From: Rubrivivax sp.
GTDB lineage: Bacteria; Pseudomonadota; Gammaproteobacteria; Burkholderiales; Burkholderiaceae_C
DNA length: 64,000 bases
NCBI GenBank assembly: GCA_022843905.1
Contig: JALHMT010000003.1
Location: 124,001 to 188,000 of the forward strand
Reading direction: 5' to 3'
Made by a program: the position numbers and the translations under genes. The notes beneath the pieces were generated by a model that was not told the DNA's origin, ran no database searches, and saw only the letters and a list, made by a program, of their open reading frames with translations. This document shows, in pieces, positions 40,201 through 48,031 of the stretch. Every line of letters starts with the position of its first letter. Positions within the stretch are counted from its first letter, which is position 1.

Positions 40201-41427
40201 ATGATGACGACGACCACCGCCCAGTCCTTCGAGTTGCCCTCCTCTGCCCCGGCTGCGGCGCGCGCCGTGTTCCGTCTGCTGCGGCAGATCCGGGTCGGCA
40301 CGCTCGACCTGCAGCTCTTCGACGGCTCGCAGGTGCACTTCGGCACCGGCGTGGAAGGCCAGCCGCGCGCGGCCATCCGCCTGCTCGACTGGAGCGTCTG
40401 CAGCGCGGCGCTGAAAAGCGGCGACATCGGCTTTGCCGAGTCCTACATCGACGGCCACTGGACCACGCCCGATCTGGCAGCGCTGCTGAAGCTCTTCATC
40501 GCCAACCGCGACGCCATCGAGGGCGTCATCTACGGCACCTGGTGGGGTTCGCTGCTGTACCGCGCCAAGCACCTGCTGCACCGCAACTCGCGCCACGGCA
40601 GCCGCAAGAACATCCACGCGCACTACGACATCGGCAATCCGTTCTATCGCCTCTGGCTGGACGAAACGATGAACTATTCCAGCGCGCTGTTCGAAGGCGA
40701 CCTCACGCGCCCGACCGCCGAGGCGCAGTCGGCCAAGGTGCGGCGCGCGCTGCGCGAGAGCGGCGTGATGCCGGGGCAGCGCCTGCTGGAGATCGGCTGC
40801 GGCTGGGGCGCGCTGGCGGAAATGGGCGCCGCAGAGTTCGGTGCGGCGGTCACGGGCGTCACGCTGTCGAGCGAACAACTGGCGTTCGGCCAGGAACGTC
40901 TGGCACGTCAGGGGCTGGGCGAGAGCGCCACGCTGCGCCTGCAGGACTACCGCGACATCGACGACGGCCCTTTCGACGCCATCGCCTCCATCGAGATGTT
41001 CGAGGCAGTCGGCCGCGAGTACTGGGGCGGCTACTTCGACACGCTGCGCCGCCAGCTCAAGCCGGGCGGTCGCGCCTGCATCCAGACCATCACCATCCAC
41101 GATGAACTCTTCGAGCGCTACGCGCGATCGACCGACTTCATCCAGCAGTACATCTTCCCGGGCGGCATGCTGCCCAGCCCGCAGGCCTTTCGCGCAGAAG
41201 CCGCCAGGGCCGGCCTGGAGGTGATCAACGAACACGCCTTCGGCCCCGACTACGCCGAGACGCTGCGCCGCTGGCGCGGGCAGTTCCTGGCGCGCGACAC
41301 GCAGGTGCGCAAGCTGGGCTTCGACACGCGCTTCATGCGCACCTGGGAGTTCTACCTGGCCTACTGCGAAGCAGCTTTCGACACCGGCAACACCGACGTC
41401 GTGCAGTTCACGCTGCGCCGCCCGTGA
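40201..41427 (+). CDS. cyclopropane-fatty-acyl-phospholipid synthase family methyltransferase
   Basis: The product has 408 residues. The N-terminal lipid-binding part contains GFAESYIDGHW, and the SAM domain has HYDIGNPFYRLWLDETMNYS (~139-158), LLEIGCGWGALAE (~197), and IEMFEAVGREYW. FIQQYIFPGGMLPS matches the catalytic region. The enzyme methylates unsaturated acyl chains of phospholipids; paralogues in similar operons make methylated or furan-type fatty acids. A weak -10-like ACAAT element lies 8-14 bp upstream. The stop overlaps the next start (GTGA). Confidence 0.93.
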   Translation: MMTTTTAQSFELPSSAPAAARAVFRLLRQIRVGTLDLQLFDGSQVHFGTGVEGQPRAAIRLLDWSVCSAALKSGDIGFAESYIDGHWTTPDLAALLKLFIANRDAIEGVIYGTWWGSLLYRAKHLLHRNSRHGSRKNIHAHYDIGNPFYRLWLDETMNYSSALFEGDLTRPTAEAQSAKVRRALRESGVMPGQRLLEIGCGWGALAEMGAAEFGAAVTGVTLSSEQLAFGQERLARQGLGESATLRLQDYRDIDDGPFDAIASIEMFEAVGREYWGGYFDTLRRQLKPGGRACIQTITIHDELFERYARSTDFIQQYIFPGGMLPSPQAFRAEAARAGLEVINEHAFGPDYAETLRRWRGQFLARDTQVRKLGFDTRFMRTWEFYLAYCEAAFDTGNTDVVQFTLRRP

Positions 41428-41996
41428 AGCCGGCCGCCCGCCCCACGCGTCGACAGGCCCTGGGCACACTGGGCGCGCTGACGGCCTTCGTGCTGCCGGG
41501 CTTCGGCCTGGCGCAGGCCCTGCCGACGGAAGTGGCCACCGAACTGCCGGGCGCCAGGTTGCAGGGCAGCGGGCGACTGCGCTTCCTGGGCCTGCGCGTC
41601 TACGAGGCACGCCTGTGGGCGCCGACCACCGTCGCCGCCGCCGAATGGTCCCGCACGCCGCTGGCGCTGGAACTGCTGTACGCACGCAAGCTGGTCGGCC
41701 GCATGATCGCCGAACGTTCGCTCGAGGAAATGCGCCGCCAGGGCGAGATCGAGTCGGCCCAGGCCGAGCGCTGGCTCGGCCGCATGAAGGAGCTCTTCCC
41801 CGACGTCAGCGAGGGCGACCGCATCACGGGCGTCAAGCGCCCGGGCGAGTCGACACGCGTCTTCTTCAACGGCGCGCTGAAGGGCGAGGTGCGTGACGCC
41901 GACTTCACGCGCCTGTTCTTCGGCATCTGGCTGAGCGCGCAGACCTCCGAGCCGGCCTTGCGCGACGCGCTGCTGGGCGCCAAGGCGGGGTCATGA
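41424..41996 (+). CDS. chalcone-isomerase-like periplasmic protein
   Basis: The product has 190 residues from a GTG overlapping the CFA-like stop. An N-terminal signal (RRQALGTLGALTAFVLPGFGLAQA) suggests export. The body fits the chalcone-isomerase-like fold family seen with CFA operons: GSGRLRFLGLRVYEARLW, YARKLVGRMIAERSLEEMR, and VFFNGALKGEVRDADFTRLFFGIWL. In bacteria this fold binds fatty acids rather than flavonoids; the exact role is not known. The stop overlaps the MFS start (ATGA). Confidence 0.82.
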   Translation: MKPAARPTRRQALGTLGALTAFVLPGFGLAQALPTEVATELPGARLQGSGRLRFLGLRVYEARLWAPTTVAAAEWSRTPLALELLYARKLVGRMIAERSLEEMRRQGEIESAQAERWLGRMKELFPDVSEGDRITGVKRPGESTRVFFNGALKGEVRDADFTRLFFGIWLSAQTSEPALRDALLGAKAGS

Positions 41997-43357
41997 CACC
42001 CTTGCCGGCCGAACGCCGGCCCCTCCCCGAACCCGTCGGCCCGCCTCTCGGGGCATCGGATGGCGCAGCCGCCGAGCAGGGCGCCCGCACGCCATGGCGG
42101 GGCGGGTGGCGCGACGGGCTGCCGTACGGCGCGCTCGGCCTGCCGCTGGCCTTCGTCGCGCTGCCGCTGTACGTGGTGCTGCCCAACCACTACGCCAGCG
42201 AGTTCGGCATCCCGCTGGCGGTGCTGGGCACGCTGCTGCTCGGCGCGCGGCTGCTCGATGCCATCGCCGATCCCTGGATCGGCCGCTGGGCCGACGGCTG
42301 GTTTGCGCATTCCATGCGCCGCGTGCACATCGTCGCGCTGGCCGCGGCCGTGCTGCTGGTGCTGGGGTTCCGCGCACTCTTCTTCCCTGCCGTGCAGGGC
42401 CCCACGGCCCTGCTGGTGTGGTGCGGCGTGACGCTGGCGATCACCTACCTGGCCTACAGCGTGCTGAGCGTGATGCACCAGGCCTGGGGTGCCCGGCTGG
42501 GCGGTGACGAGAGCCAGCGCTCGCGCATCGTCTCCTGGCGCGAGGCGCTGGCGCTGGTGGGCGTGCTGGTGGCCAGCGTGCTGCCCTCGGTGGCCGGCTT
42601 GGGGGTGACCAGCATCGTCTTCGCCGTGCTGCTGCTCGCAGGCGTGGCCCTGCTGTGGGCGGCACCGGCGCCTGCCCGAAGTGCCCCGAGCGCCGCGCAG
42701 GCCGCGCCGCCCTCGATGGCCGAACCGCTGCGCACGCCGGCCTTCCGTCGGCTGCTGGCCATCTACCTCGTCAACGGCGTGGCCAGCGCGGTGCCGGCGA
42801 CGCTGGTGCTGTTCTTCATCCGCGACCGCCTGCAAGCCACCGCCTTCGAGCCGCTGTTCCTGGCCAGCTACTTCGCCGCCGGCGCCTTGTCGATGCCGCT
42901 GTGGGTGCAGGCCGTCAAGCGCTTCGGCCTGGCGCGCACCTGGCTCGCCGGCATGCTGCTGGCGGTGGTCACCTTCATCTGGGCGGCCACACTGGGCGCC
43001 GGCGACGTGGTGGCCTACACCGCCGTGTGCATCGCCAGTGGCATCGCGCTGGGCGCCGACCTGTCGCTGCCAGGCGCCTTGCTGGCGGGCGTCATCCAGC
43101 GTGCCGGTCACGGCGGGCGCCTGGAAGGCGGCTACTTCGGCTGGTGGAATTTCGCCACCAAGCTCAACCTGGCGCTGGCCGCCGGCATCGCGCTGCCCCT
43201 GCTCGGCTTGTTCGGCTACGCGCCCGGCCAGCAGGACGAAGGGGCGCTGCAGGCCCTGACCCTGGCCTACTGCGCCCTGCCCTGCGTGCTCAAGCTGTTG
43301 GCCGCGGCCCTGCTCTACACCCTCTGGATCCGCCACGCGGAAGGACAACGATCATGA
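41993..43357 (+). CDS. MFS transporter, GPH/MFS_2 type
   Basis: The product has 454 residues with about 12 membrane helices. Features of the glycoside-pentoside-hexuronide group: GLPLAFVALPLYVVLPNHYA in helix 1, LDAIADPWIGRWADG in the first loop, and YFGWWNFATKLNLALAAGIALP late. It sits in the lipid-modification operon, so it may move a lipid or its product, as proposed for related operon members, but the substrate is unknown. Overlaps both neighbours (ATGA). Confidence 0.88.
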   Translation: MTPLPAERRPLPEPVGPPLGASDGAAAEQGARTPWRGGWRDGLPYGALGLPLAFVALPLYVVLPNHYASEFGIPLAVLGTLLLGARLLDAIADPWIGRWADGWFAHSMRRVHIVALAAAVLLVLGFRALFFPAVQGPTALLVWCGVTLAITYLAYSVLSVMHQAWGARLGGDESQRSRIVSWREALALVGVLVASVLPSVAGLGVTSIVFAVLLLAGVALLWAAPAPARSAPSAAQAAPPSMAEPLRTPAFRRLLAIYLVNGVASAVPATLVLFFIRDRLQATAFEPLFLASYFAAGALSMPLWVQAVKRFGLARTWLAGMLLAVVTFIWAATLGAGDVVAYTAVCIASGIALGADLSLPGALLAGVIQRAGHGGRLEGGYFGWWNFATKLNLALAAGIALPLLGLFGYAPGQQDEGALQALTLAYCALPCVLKLLAAALLYTLWIRHAEGQRS

Positions 43358-43899
43358 ACAGACGCTGGTTGCTGGCAGGCAGTTCCGCCGCCTTCATCGC
43401 CGCCGCCGCCACGCTCGCCGGCTGTGCCGGCCCGCAGCCGGCCGACTACGCCGCCGAGAAGCCGGTGCTGGACCTGAAGACCTACTTCAACGGCGATCTC
43501 ACCGCCCACGGCATCTTCACCGACCGCGCGGGCAAGGTGGCGCGCCGCTTCACGGTGGTCATGACCGGCACCTGGACCGGCAACCAGGGCGTGCTCGACG
43601 AGCGCTTCACCTACAGCGACGGCAAGACCGAACGCCGGGTCTGGCGCCTGACCGACCTCGGCAACGGCCGCTACAGCGGACGCGCCGACGACGTGGTGGG
43701 CGAGGCCGTGGGCATCGCCGCGGGCAACGCGCTGAACTGGAAGTACACCCTGCGCCTGCCGGTGGACGACAAGGTCTACGACGTGCAGTTCGACGACTGG
43801 ATGTACCTGATGGACGAGCGCGTGATGCTCAACAAGGCGGTGATGAGCAAGTTCGGCATCCGGCTCGGCGAAGTCACGCTGTCCTTCTACAAGAAATGA
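43354..43899 (+). CDS. DUF3833 lipoprotein
   Basis: The product has 181 residues. A lipoprotein signal peptide ends in LAGC (Cys ~24). The DUF3833 body begins KPVLDLKTYFNGDLTAHGIF and includes GTWTGNQGVLDERFTYSDG and WMYLMDERVMLNKAVMSKFG. It is probably anchored in the inner or outer membrane facing the periplasm. It is a standard member of CFA/DUF1365 operons; the function is unknown. Overlaps the MFS gene by ATGA. Confidence 0.9.
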   Translation: MNRRWLLAGSSAAFIAAAATLAGCAGPQPADYAAEKPVLDLKTYFNGDLTAHGIFTDRAGKVARRFTVVMTGTWTGNQGVLDERFTYSDGKTERRVWRLTDLGNGRYSGRADDVVGEAVGIAAGNALNWKYTLRLPVDDKVYDVQFDDWMYLMDERVMLNKAVMSKFGIRLGEVTLSFYKK

Positions 43900-43909
43900 G
43901 AAGCAAGCC

Positions 43910-44683
43910 ATGCCCTTGAATCCGCGCATCACCTCCTGGCAAGGCCAGGTGGTCTGGCTCATCGGTGCCTCCACGGGCATCGGTCGGGCGACCGCGTCGC
44001 GGCTGCATGCGGCCGGCGCGAAGGTGATCGTCTCGGCGCGCAGCACGGCCACACTCGATGCCTTCGTGCGCGAGCACCCGGGCAGCACGGCCATGCCGCT
44101 GGACGCCACCGACCGCACGGCGATGCGCGACGCCGCGCTGCAGATCGTCGAGCAGCATGGCCGGCTCGACCTGGCGGTCTACTGCGCCGGCTACTACAAG
44201 CCCATGCGCGCCACCGCCTTCGACCTCGACGACGCGCTGCGCCACGAGCAGGTGAACTACGTCGGCGCGCTGTACATGCTGGACGCCGTGCTGCCCACGC
44301 TGCTGCGCCAGCGCAGCGGCCACATCAGCCTGGTCAGCAGCGTGTCGGGCTACCGCGGCCTGCCCAAGGCGCTGGCCTACGGACCGACCAAGGCGGCCCT
44401 GATCAACCTGGCCGAGTCGCTGTACCTCGACCTCACCGACCACGGCATCGGCGTGTCGGTGGTCTGCCCCGGCTACGTGGAGACGCCGTTGACCGAACAG
44501 AACGACTACCGCATGCCCGGCCTGATCACGGCCGACGAAGCCGCCGAGCACATCACCGACGGCTGGGCCGGTGGCCGCTTCGAGAACCACTTCCCCAAGC
44601 GCTTCACGCTGTGGGTGAAGCTGCTGAGCCACCTCAGCGAAGGTCTCTACTTCCGCGCCGTGCGGCGCGTCACGGGGCTGTGA
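43910..44683 (+). CDS. short-chain dehydrogenase/reductase
   Basis: The product has 257 residues. It has a nucleotide-binding LIGASTGIGRA (~17-27), an active-site Ser in SLVSSVSGYRG and the catalytic YGPTK (Tyr ~154, Lys ~158). The CPGYVETPL block follows. An NAD(P)-dependent oxidoreductase, it lies 10 bp after the DUF3833 gene in the operon. Its C-terminal RAVRRVTGL suggests membrane association. The substrate is unknown, probably a lipid intermediate. Confidence 0.93.
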   Translation: MPLNPRITSWQGQVVWLIGASTGIGRATASRLHAAGAKVIVSARSTATLDAFVREHPGSTAMPLDATDRTAMRDAALQIVEQHGRLDLAVYCAGYYKPMRATAFDLDDALRHEQVNYVGALYMLDAVLPTLLRQRSGHISLVSSVSGYRGLPKALAYGPTKAALINLAESLYLDLTDHGIGVSVVCPGYVETPLTEQNDYRMPGLITADEAAEHITDGWAGGRFENHFPKRFTLWVKLLSHLSEGLYFRAVRRVTGL

Positions 44684-45147
44684 ACCTGGCGATGGGGACC
44701 ATGCAGCCGCCGATCCGCACCACCGACCCCCGGGCCGCGCGCGTCGTGGCCTTCTTCGAGTCGCTGTCGCCGGCCGACGTGGCGCGCATGGCCGAGCTCT
44801 ACACGGCCGACGCTTCGTTCAAGGACCCCTTCAACGAGGTGCGCGGCACGGACGCCATCGCCGGCGTCTTCAAGCACATGTTCGCCTCGCTGATCGGTCC
44901 GCGCTTCGTCGTGCGCGAGGTCATCGTGCAGGGCGAGCAGTGTTTCCTGACCTGGGACTTCCTGTTCCGGATGAAGCGCTTTCGCTCCGACGAGCAGACC
45001 GTGCGCGGCGGCTCGCACCTCGTCTTCGCACCCGATGGCCGCATCGCGATGCACCGCGACTACTGGGACGCCGCCGAGGAGCTGTACGAGAAGCTGCCGG
45101 TGATCGGCGCCGTGATGCGCTGGCTCAAGCACAAGGCGAACTCGTAG
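44680..45147 (+). CDS. SnoaL/NTF2-like protein
   Basis: The product has 155 residues if GTG 44680 is used, matching the GTGA overlaps of this operon; ATG at 44692 or 44701 is possible. The cone-shaped NTF2 fold is suggested by FFESLSPADVARMAELYTADASFKDPFNEV and the ending MHRDYWDAAEELYEKLPVIG. Proteins of this family bind or isomerise small hydrophobic ligands. It is the last gene of the eight-gene operon; the hairpin repeat follows, oriented to corA. Confidence 0.85.
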   Translation: MNLAMGTMQPPIRTTDPRAARVVAFFESLSPADVARMAELYTADASFKDPFNEVRGTDAIAGVFKHMFASLIGPRFVVREVIVQGEQCFLTWDFLFRMKRFRSDEQTVRGGSHLVFAPDGRIAMHRDYWDAAEELYEKLPVIGAVMRWLKHKANS

Positions 45148-45161
45148 GGGCGGTGGCCCGA

Positions 45162-45243
45162 TCAAGCGAACGCCGCGGAACCGGCTCTGCCGGGCCGCTG
45201 GCGTTGCCCCCTTGAGGGGGCGCGCGAAGCGCGTACGGGGTGG
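45162..45243 (-). repeat. Hairpin-rich intergenic repeat after corA (copy 3)
   Basis: On the minus strand it begins 2 bp past the corA stop. It shares ~80 bp with copies at 17342 and 26080, including CCCCCTCAAGGGGG and CCGGCAGAGCCGG hairpins. It lies between the convergent NTF2-like gene and corA, so it could end both transcripts. Confidence 0.85.
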
Positions 45244-45245
45244 TC

Positions 45246-46223
45246 CTATCTCAACCAGCCCTTGCGTCGGAAATAGATGAAGGGCGCGGCGACCGACGCC
45301 GCCATCAAGCCCAAGGCGAACGGGTAGCCCGCCGCCCAGTCGAGTTCGGGCATGTACTTGAAGTTCATGCCGTAGATGCTGGCGATCAGCGTGGGCGGCA
45401 GCAGCGCCACGCTGGCCACCGAGAAGATCTTGATGATCTTGTTCTGGTTGATGTTGATGAAGCCGACCGTGGCGTCCATCAGGAAGTTGATCTTGTCGAA
45501 CAGGAAGGCGGTGTGCGAGTCGAGCGAATCGATGTCGCGCAGGATCTGCCGCGCCTCCTCGAACTGCTCGGCGTTGAGCATGCGGCTGCGCATCATGAAG
45601 CTCAACGCGCGCCGCGTGTCCATCACGTTGCGTCGGATGCGGCCGTTCAGGTCCTCCTCGCGCGCGATGGCGGTCAGCGCCTCGCCGGCCATCACGTCGT
45701 CGACGTCCTGCTTCAGCACGCGCGCGCTGACGGCTTCCAGGCTGTCGTAGATGCCTTCGAGCTTGTCGGCCGAATACTCGGCGTCGGCGTCGTAGAGCTT
45801 CAGCAGCACGTCCTTGGCGTCGTCGATCAGCGCCGGGATGCGGCGCGCGCGCAGGCGCAGCAGGCGGAACACCGGCAGGTCTTCGCCGTGCACCGAGAAC
45901 AGCACCTTGTTCATCAGGATGAAGGCCACGCGCACGTTGCGCGCGGGGCGGCCGTCGGGGCCGTCTTCGGCGTCGATCAGGAAGTCGGACCGGATGTGCA
46001 GCTCGCCGTTGTCTTCCTCGTAGAAGCGGGCGGACTCTTCGAGGTCGTCGTCGACGGCATCGCTGGGAATGACCAGCCCGAAGCGCTTCTCGATCCAGGA
46101 CTTCTCTTCCTCGGTGGGTGACTCGAGATCGACCCACACCGGCTGGACCTGGTCCAGTCCGGCGGCCTTGTCGATCTCTTCCTGGAAGAGCCGGCCGTTG
46201 GCCAGCGTGAAGACGTTGAGCAT
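45246..46223 (-). CDS. corA: CorA-family magnesium/cobalt channel
   Basis: The product has 325 residues: a large cytoplasmic alpha/beta domain, a long stalk helix, and two C-terminal membrane helices. The signature GMN (285-287, in IYGMNF) lies between them, and the C-terminus is basic (RRKGWLR). CorA forms a pentamer that admits Mg2+ and is gated by it. Stop codon TAG is followed by the repeat hairpins. ApaG, linked in name to Co2+/Mg2+ efflux, is encoded 4 kb away but not in the same operon. Confidence 0.95.
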   Translation of the reverse strand: MLNVFTLANGRLFQEEIDKAAGLDQVQPVWVDLESPTEEEKSWIEKRFGLVIPSDAVDDDLEESARFYEEDNGELHIRSDFLIDAEDGPDGRPARNVRVAFILMNKVLFSVHGEDLPVFRLLRLRARRIPALIDDAKDVLLKLYDADAEYSADKLEGIYDSLEAVSARVLKQDVDDVMAGEALTAIAREEDLNGRIRRNVMDTRRALSFMMRSRMLNAEQFEEARQILRDIDSLDSHTAFLFDKINFLMDATVGFININQNKIIKIFSVASVALLPPTLIASIYGMNFKYMPELDWAAGYPFALGLMAASVAAPFIYFRRKGWLR

Positions 46224-46297
46224 GCGATCCCCGGCTTCTGGCCAGCCGCCGGATTATCGCATCGGGCAGTGTCGCCGATGCCCGCGCCGGGCCTCGC

Positions 46298-47392
46298 TCA
46301 GCCGATGCTTTCCACCTGTCGCGACTGCTGGTAGGCGCGGCCGAAACGGTTGGCCAGGAAGGCCGGCAGCTCCACCTCTTCCTGCCGCACGAAGCCGCGC
46401 TGCGGCAGGCGGCCTTCGCGGAACAGGTCGACCGCGGCGCACACGCCGGCGGCGGTGGTGATCTGTATCGCCGACAAGGGCGCGGCCTCGTCGCGGTCGG
46501 CGAAGATCTTGCGCGCGAACACTTCCTGCACCAGCATGCCCTGGCGCATGCCGCTGACGGTGACGAAGACCAGCACCACGTCCTGCATGGTGCTGGGGAT
46601 GCTGCGGCGCATGATGTCCTTCAAGGTCTCGGTGTCGTGCTTGAGCTGCAGCTCTTCCAGCAGCATCTTCATGATGGCGCGGTGTCCGGGGTAGCGCACG
46701 CTCTTGTAGTCCAGCGTCTGCACACGGCCGGCCAGCGTCTCGCACAGGGTGCCCAGGCCGCCCGAGGTGTTGAAGGCCTCGTACTCGACGCCGTCCAGCG
46801 AGAAGTGCTCCAGGCCTTCGAGCGCCAGCACCTCGATGTTCTGGCCGTCGCGGATGGCCTCGCAGGGGTGGCAGTACTCGTTGATCAGGCCGTCCACGCT
46901 CCAGGTCAGGTTGTACTTCAGCGAGTTGGTGGGGAATGCCGGCAGCGCGCCGACGCGCATCTTGACGTCCTGCAGCGTGTCGAAGCCCTTGCTGAGGTGG
47001 TGCGCCACGATGCCGATGAAGCCCGGCGCCAGCCCGCACTGCGGCATGAAGGCCGTTGGCGCACCATCGGCCAGCGCCTTGATGGCGCGCGTGGCCGCCA
47101 CGTCCTCGGTGAGGTCGAAGTAGTGGCAGCCGGCCTCGCGCGCCTGGGTGGCCGCCAGCGTGGCCAGGTGGTAGGGCAAGGCGTTGACGACGGCATCGTG
47201 GCCGCGGATCGCACGCAGCAACTGCTGCGCATCGCCCGTCTCGGCGCGGAGGCAGGTCACCGGGTCGCCCGACAGACGGGCCAGCGCCTCGTCGCTGCGA
47301 TCGACCACGGTGACCTCGTAGTCGCCCGAGCGGGACAGCAGGCGGGCGATGGTCTGACCGATGTGGCCGGCGCCGAGCAGGGCGATGCGCAT
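46298..47392 (-). CDS. saccharopine dehydrogenase-family oxidoreductase
   Basis: The product has 364 residues from the ATG at 47392, with GGAG upstream. The N-terminal NAD-binding motif is LGAGHIGQTIARLL; further blocks are VNALPYHLA, HYFDLTED, CGLAPGF and GYCHPCEAI-type sequence (NEYCHPCEAI). The family includes L-lysine 6-dehydrogenase and saccharopine reductases. With the divergent Lrp-type regulator, a role in lysine or related amino-acid catabolism is likely, as in other proteobacteria. No aldehyde dehydrogenase partner is adjacent. Confidence 0.87.
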   Translation of the reverse strand: MRIALLGAGHIGQTIARLLSRSGDYEVTVVDRSDEALARLSGDPVTCLRAETGDAQQLLRAIRGHDAVVNALPYHLATLAATQAREAGCHYFDLTEDVAATRAIKALADGAPTAFMPQCGLAPGFIGIVAHHLSKGFDTLQDVKMRVGALPAFPTNSLKYNLTWSVDGLINEYCHPCEAIRDGQNIEVLALEGLEHFSLDGVEYEAFNTSGGLGTLCETLAGRVQTLDYKSVRYPGHRAIMKMLLEELQLKHDTETLKDIMRRSIPSTMQDVVLVFVTVSGMRQGMLVQEVFARKIFADRDEAAPLSAIQITTAAGVCAAVDLFREGRLPQRGFVRQEEVELPAFLANRFGRAYQQSRQVESIG

Positions 47393-47436
47393 GGATAGCT
47401 CCTTGATTCGATGAGCGCCACTGTAAGAACAGCCGC

Positions 47437-47508
47437 CGACGAAAGAAAGCATGAGTTCGTCGAAATTCTCCAGGTTAACGTCATAGCGACGGATGATTTC
47501 GTCATAAT
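47437..47508. promoter_or_regulatory. Divergent promoter/operator region for the dehydrogenase and Lrp-type genes
   Basis: An inverted repeat CGACGAA (47437-47443) and TTCGTCG (47456-47462) with a 12-nt spacer. A direct repeat ATGA(G/T)TTCGTC begins at 47451 and again at 47493, 42 bp apart (about four helical turns), as Lrp-type octamers often bind. A -10-like CATAAT (47503-47508) would give a start close to the regulator ATG at 47515. The region is more AT-rich than its flanks. Confidence 0.5.
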
Positions 47509-47514
47509 GACCAG

Positions 47515-47952
47515 ATGCCTCGCGACGACCTCGACCGCCGGCTCATCGCCCTGCTGCAGGCCGATGCGCGCGACAGCACCGCCAATCTGGCGCGCAAGCT
47601 CGGCGTGGCGCGCACCACGGTGCTGGCGCGCATCGCGCGGCTGGAACGCGACAGGGTGATCGTCGGCTACAGCGCGCGGCTGGGCCAGGACGAAGGCGAC
47701 CGCGGCGTGCAGGCCTATGTCGGCATCACGGTCGAGCCCAAGTCGGCACGCGAGGTGATGTTGCGCCTGGCGCGCCTGCCGGAGTTGAAACAACTCTGCT
47801 CGGTGAGCGGCGAGTTCGACTGCATCGCCCTGCTGCGCGCCGAGAGCACCTCGCGCCTGGACGCCCTGCTCGACGAGATCGGCGAGACCCGGGGCGTGAC
47901 GAAGACCACCACCTCGGTCGTGCTCGCCGTGCGGGTCGACCGCGGCGCGTGA
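47515..47952 (+). CDS. Lrp/AsnC-family transcriptional regulator
   Basis: The product has 145 residues: an N-terminal helix-turn-helix (about 4-60, LDRRLIALLQADARDSTANLARKLGVA and TTVLARIARLERDRVI), then a RAM ligand-binding domain with the VSGEFDCIALLRA strand. It is divergent from the saccharopine-dehydrogenase-type gene and most likely controls it in response to an amino acid. Spacing of the repeated half-sites in the intergenic region supports this. The ligand is unknown. Confidence 0.93.
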   Translation: MPRDDLDRRLIALLQADARDSTANLARKLGVARTTVLARIARLERDRVIVGYSARLGQDEGDRGVQAYVGITVEPKSAREVMLRLARLPELKQLCSVSGEFDCIALLRAESTSRLDALLDEIGETRGVTKTTTSVVLAVRVDRGA

Positions 47953-48031
47953 AGTCTGGACACAAGCGCCGGCGCCCGCACCCGTAGCATGGCAGGGACG
48001 GCAAGATGCCGCCCCGCCCTGGAAGCCCGCC

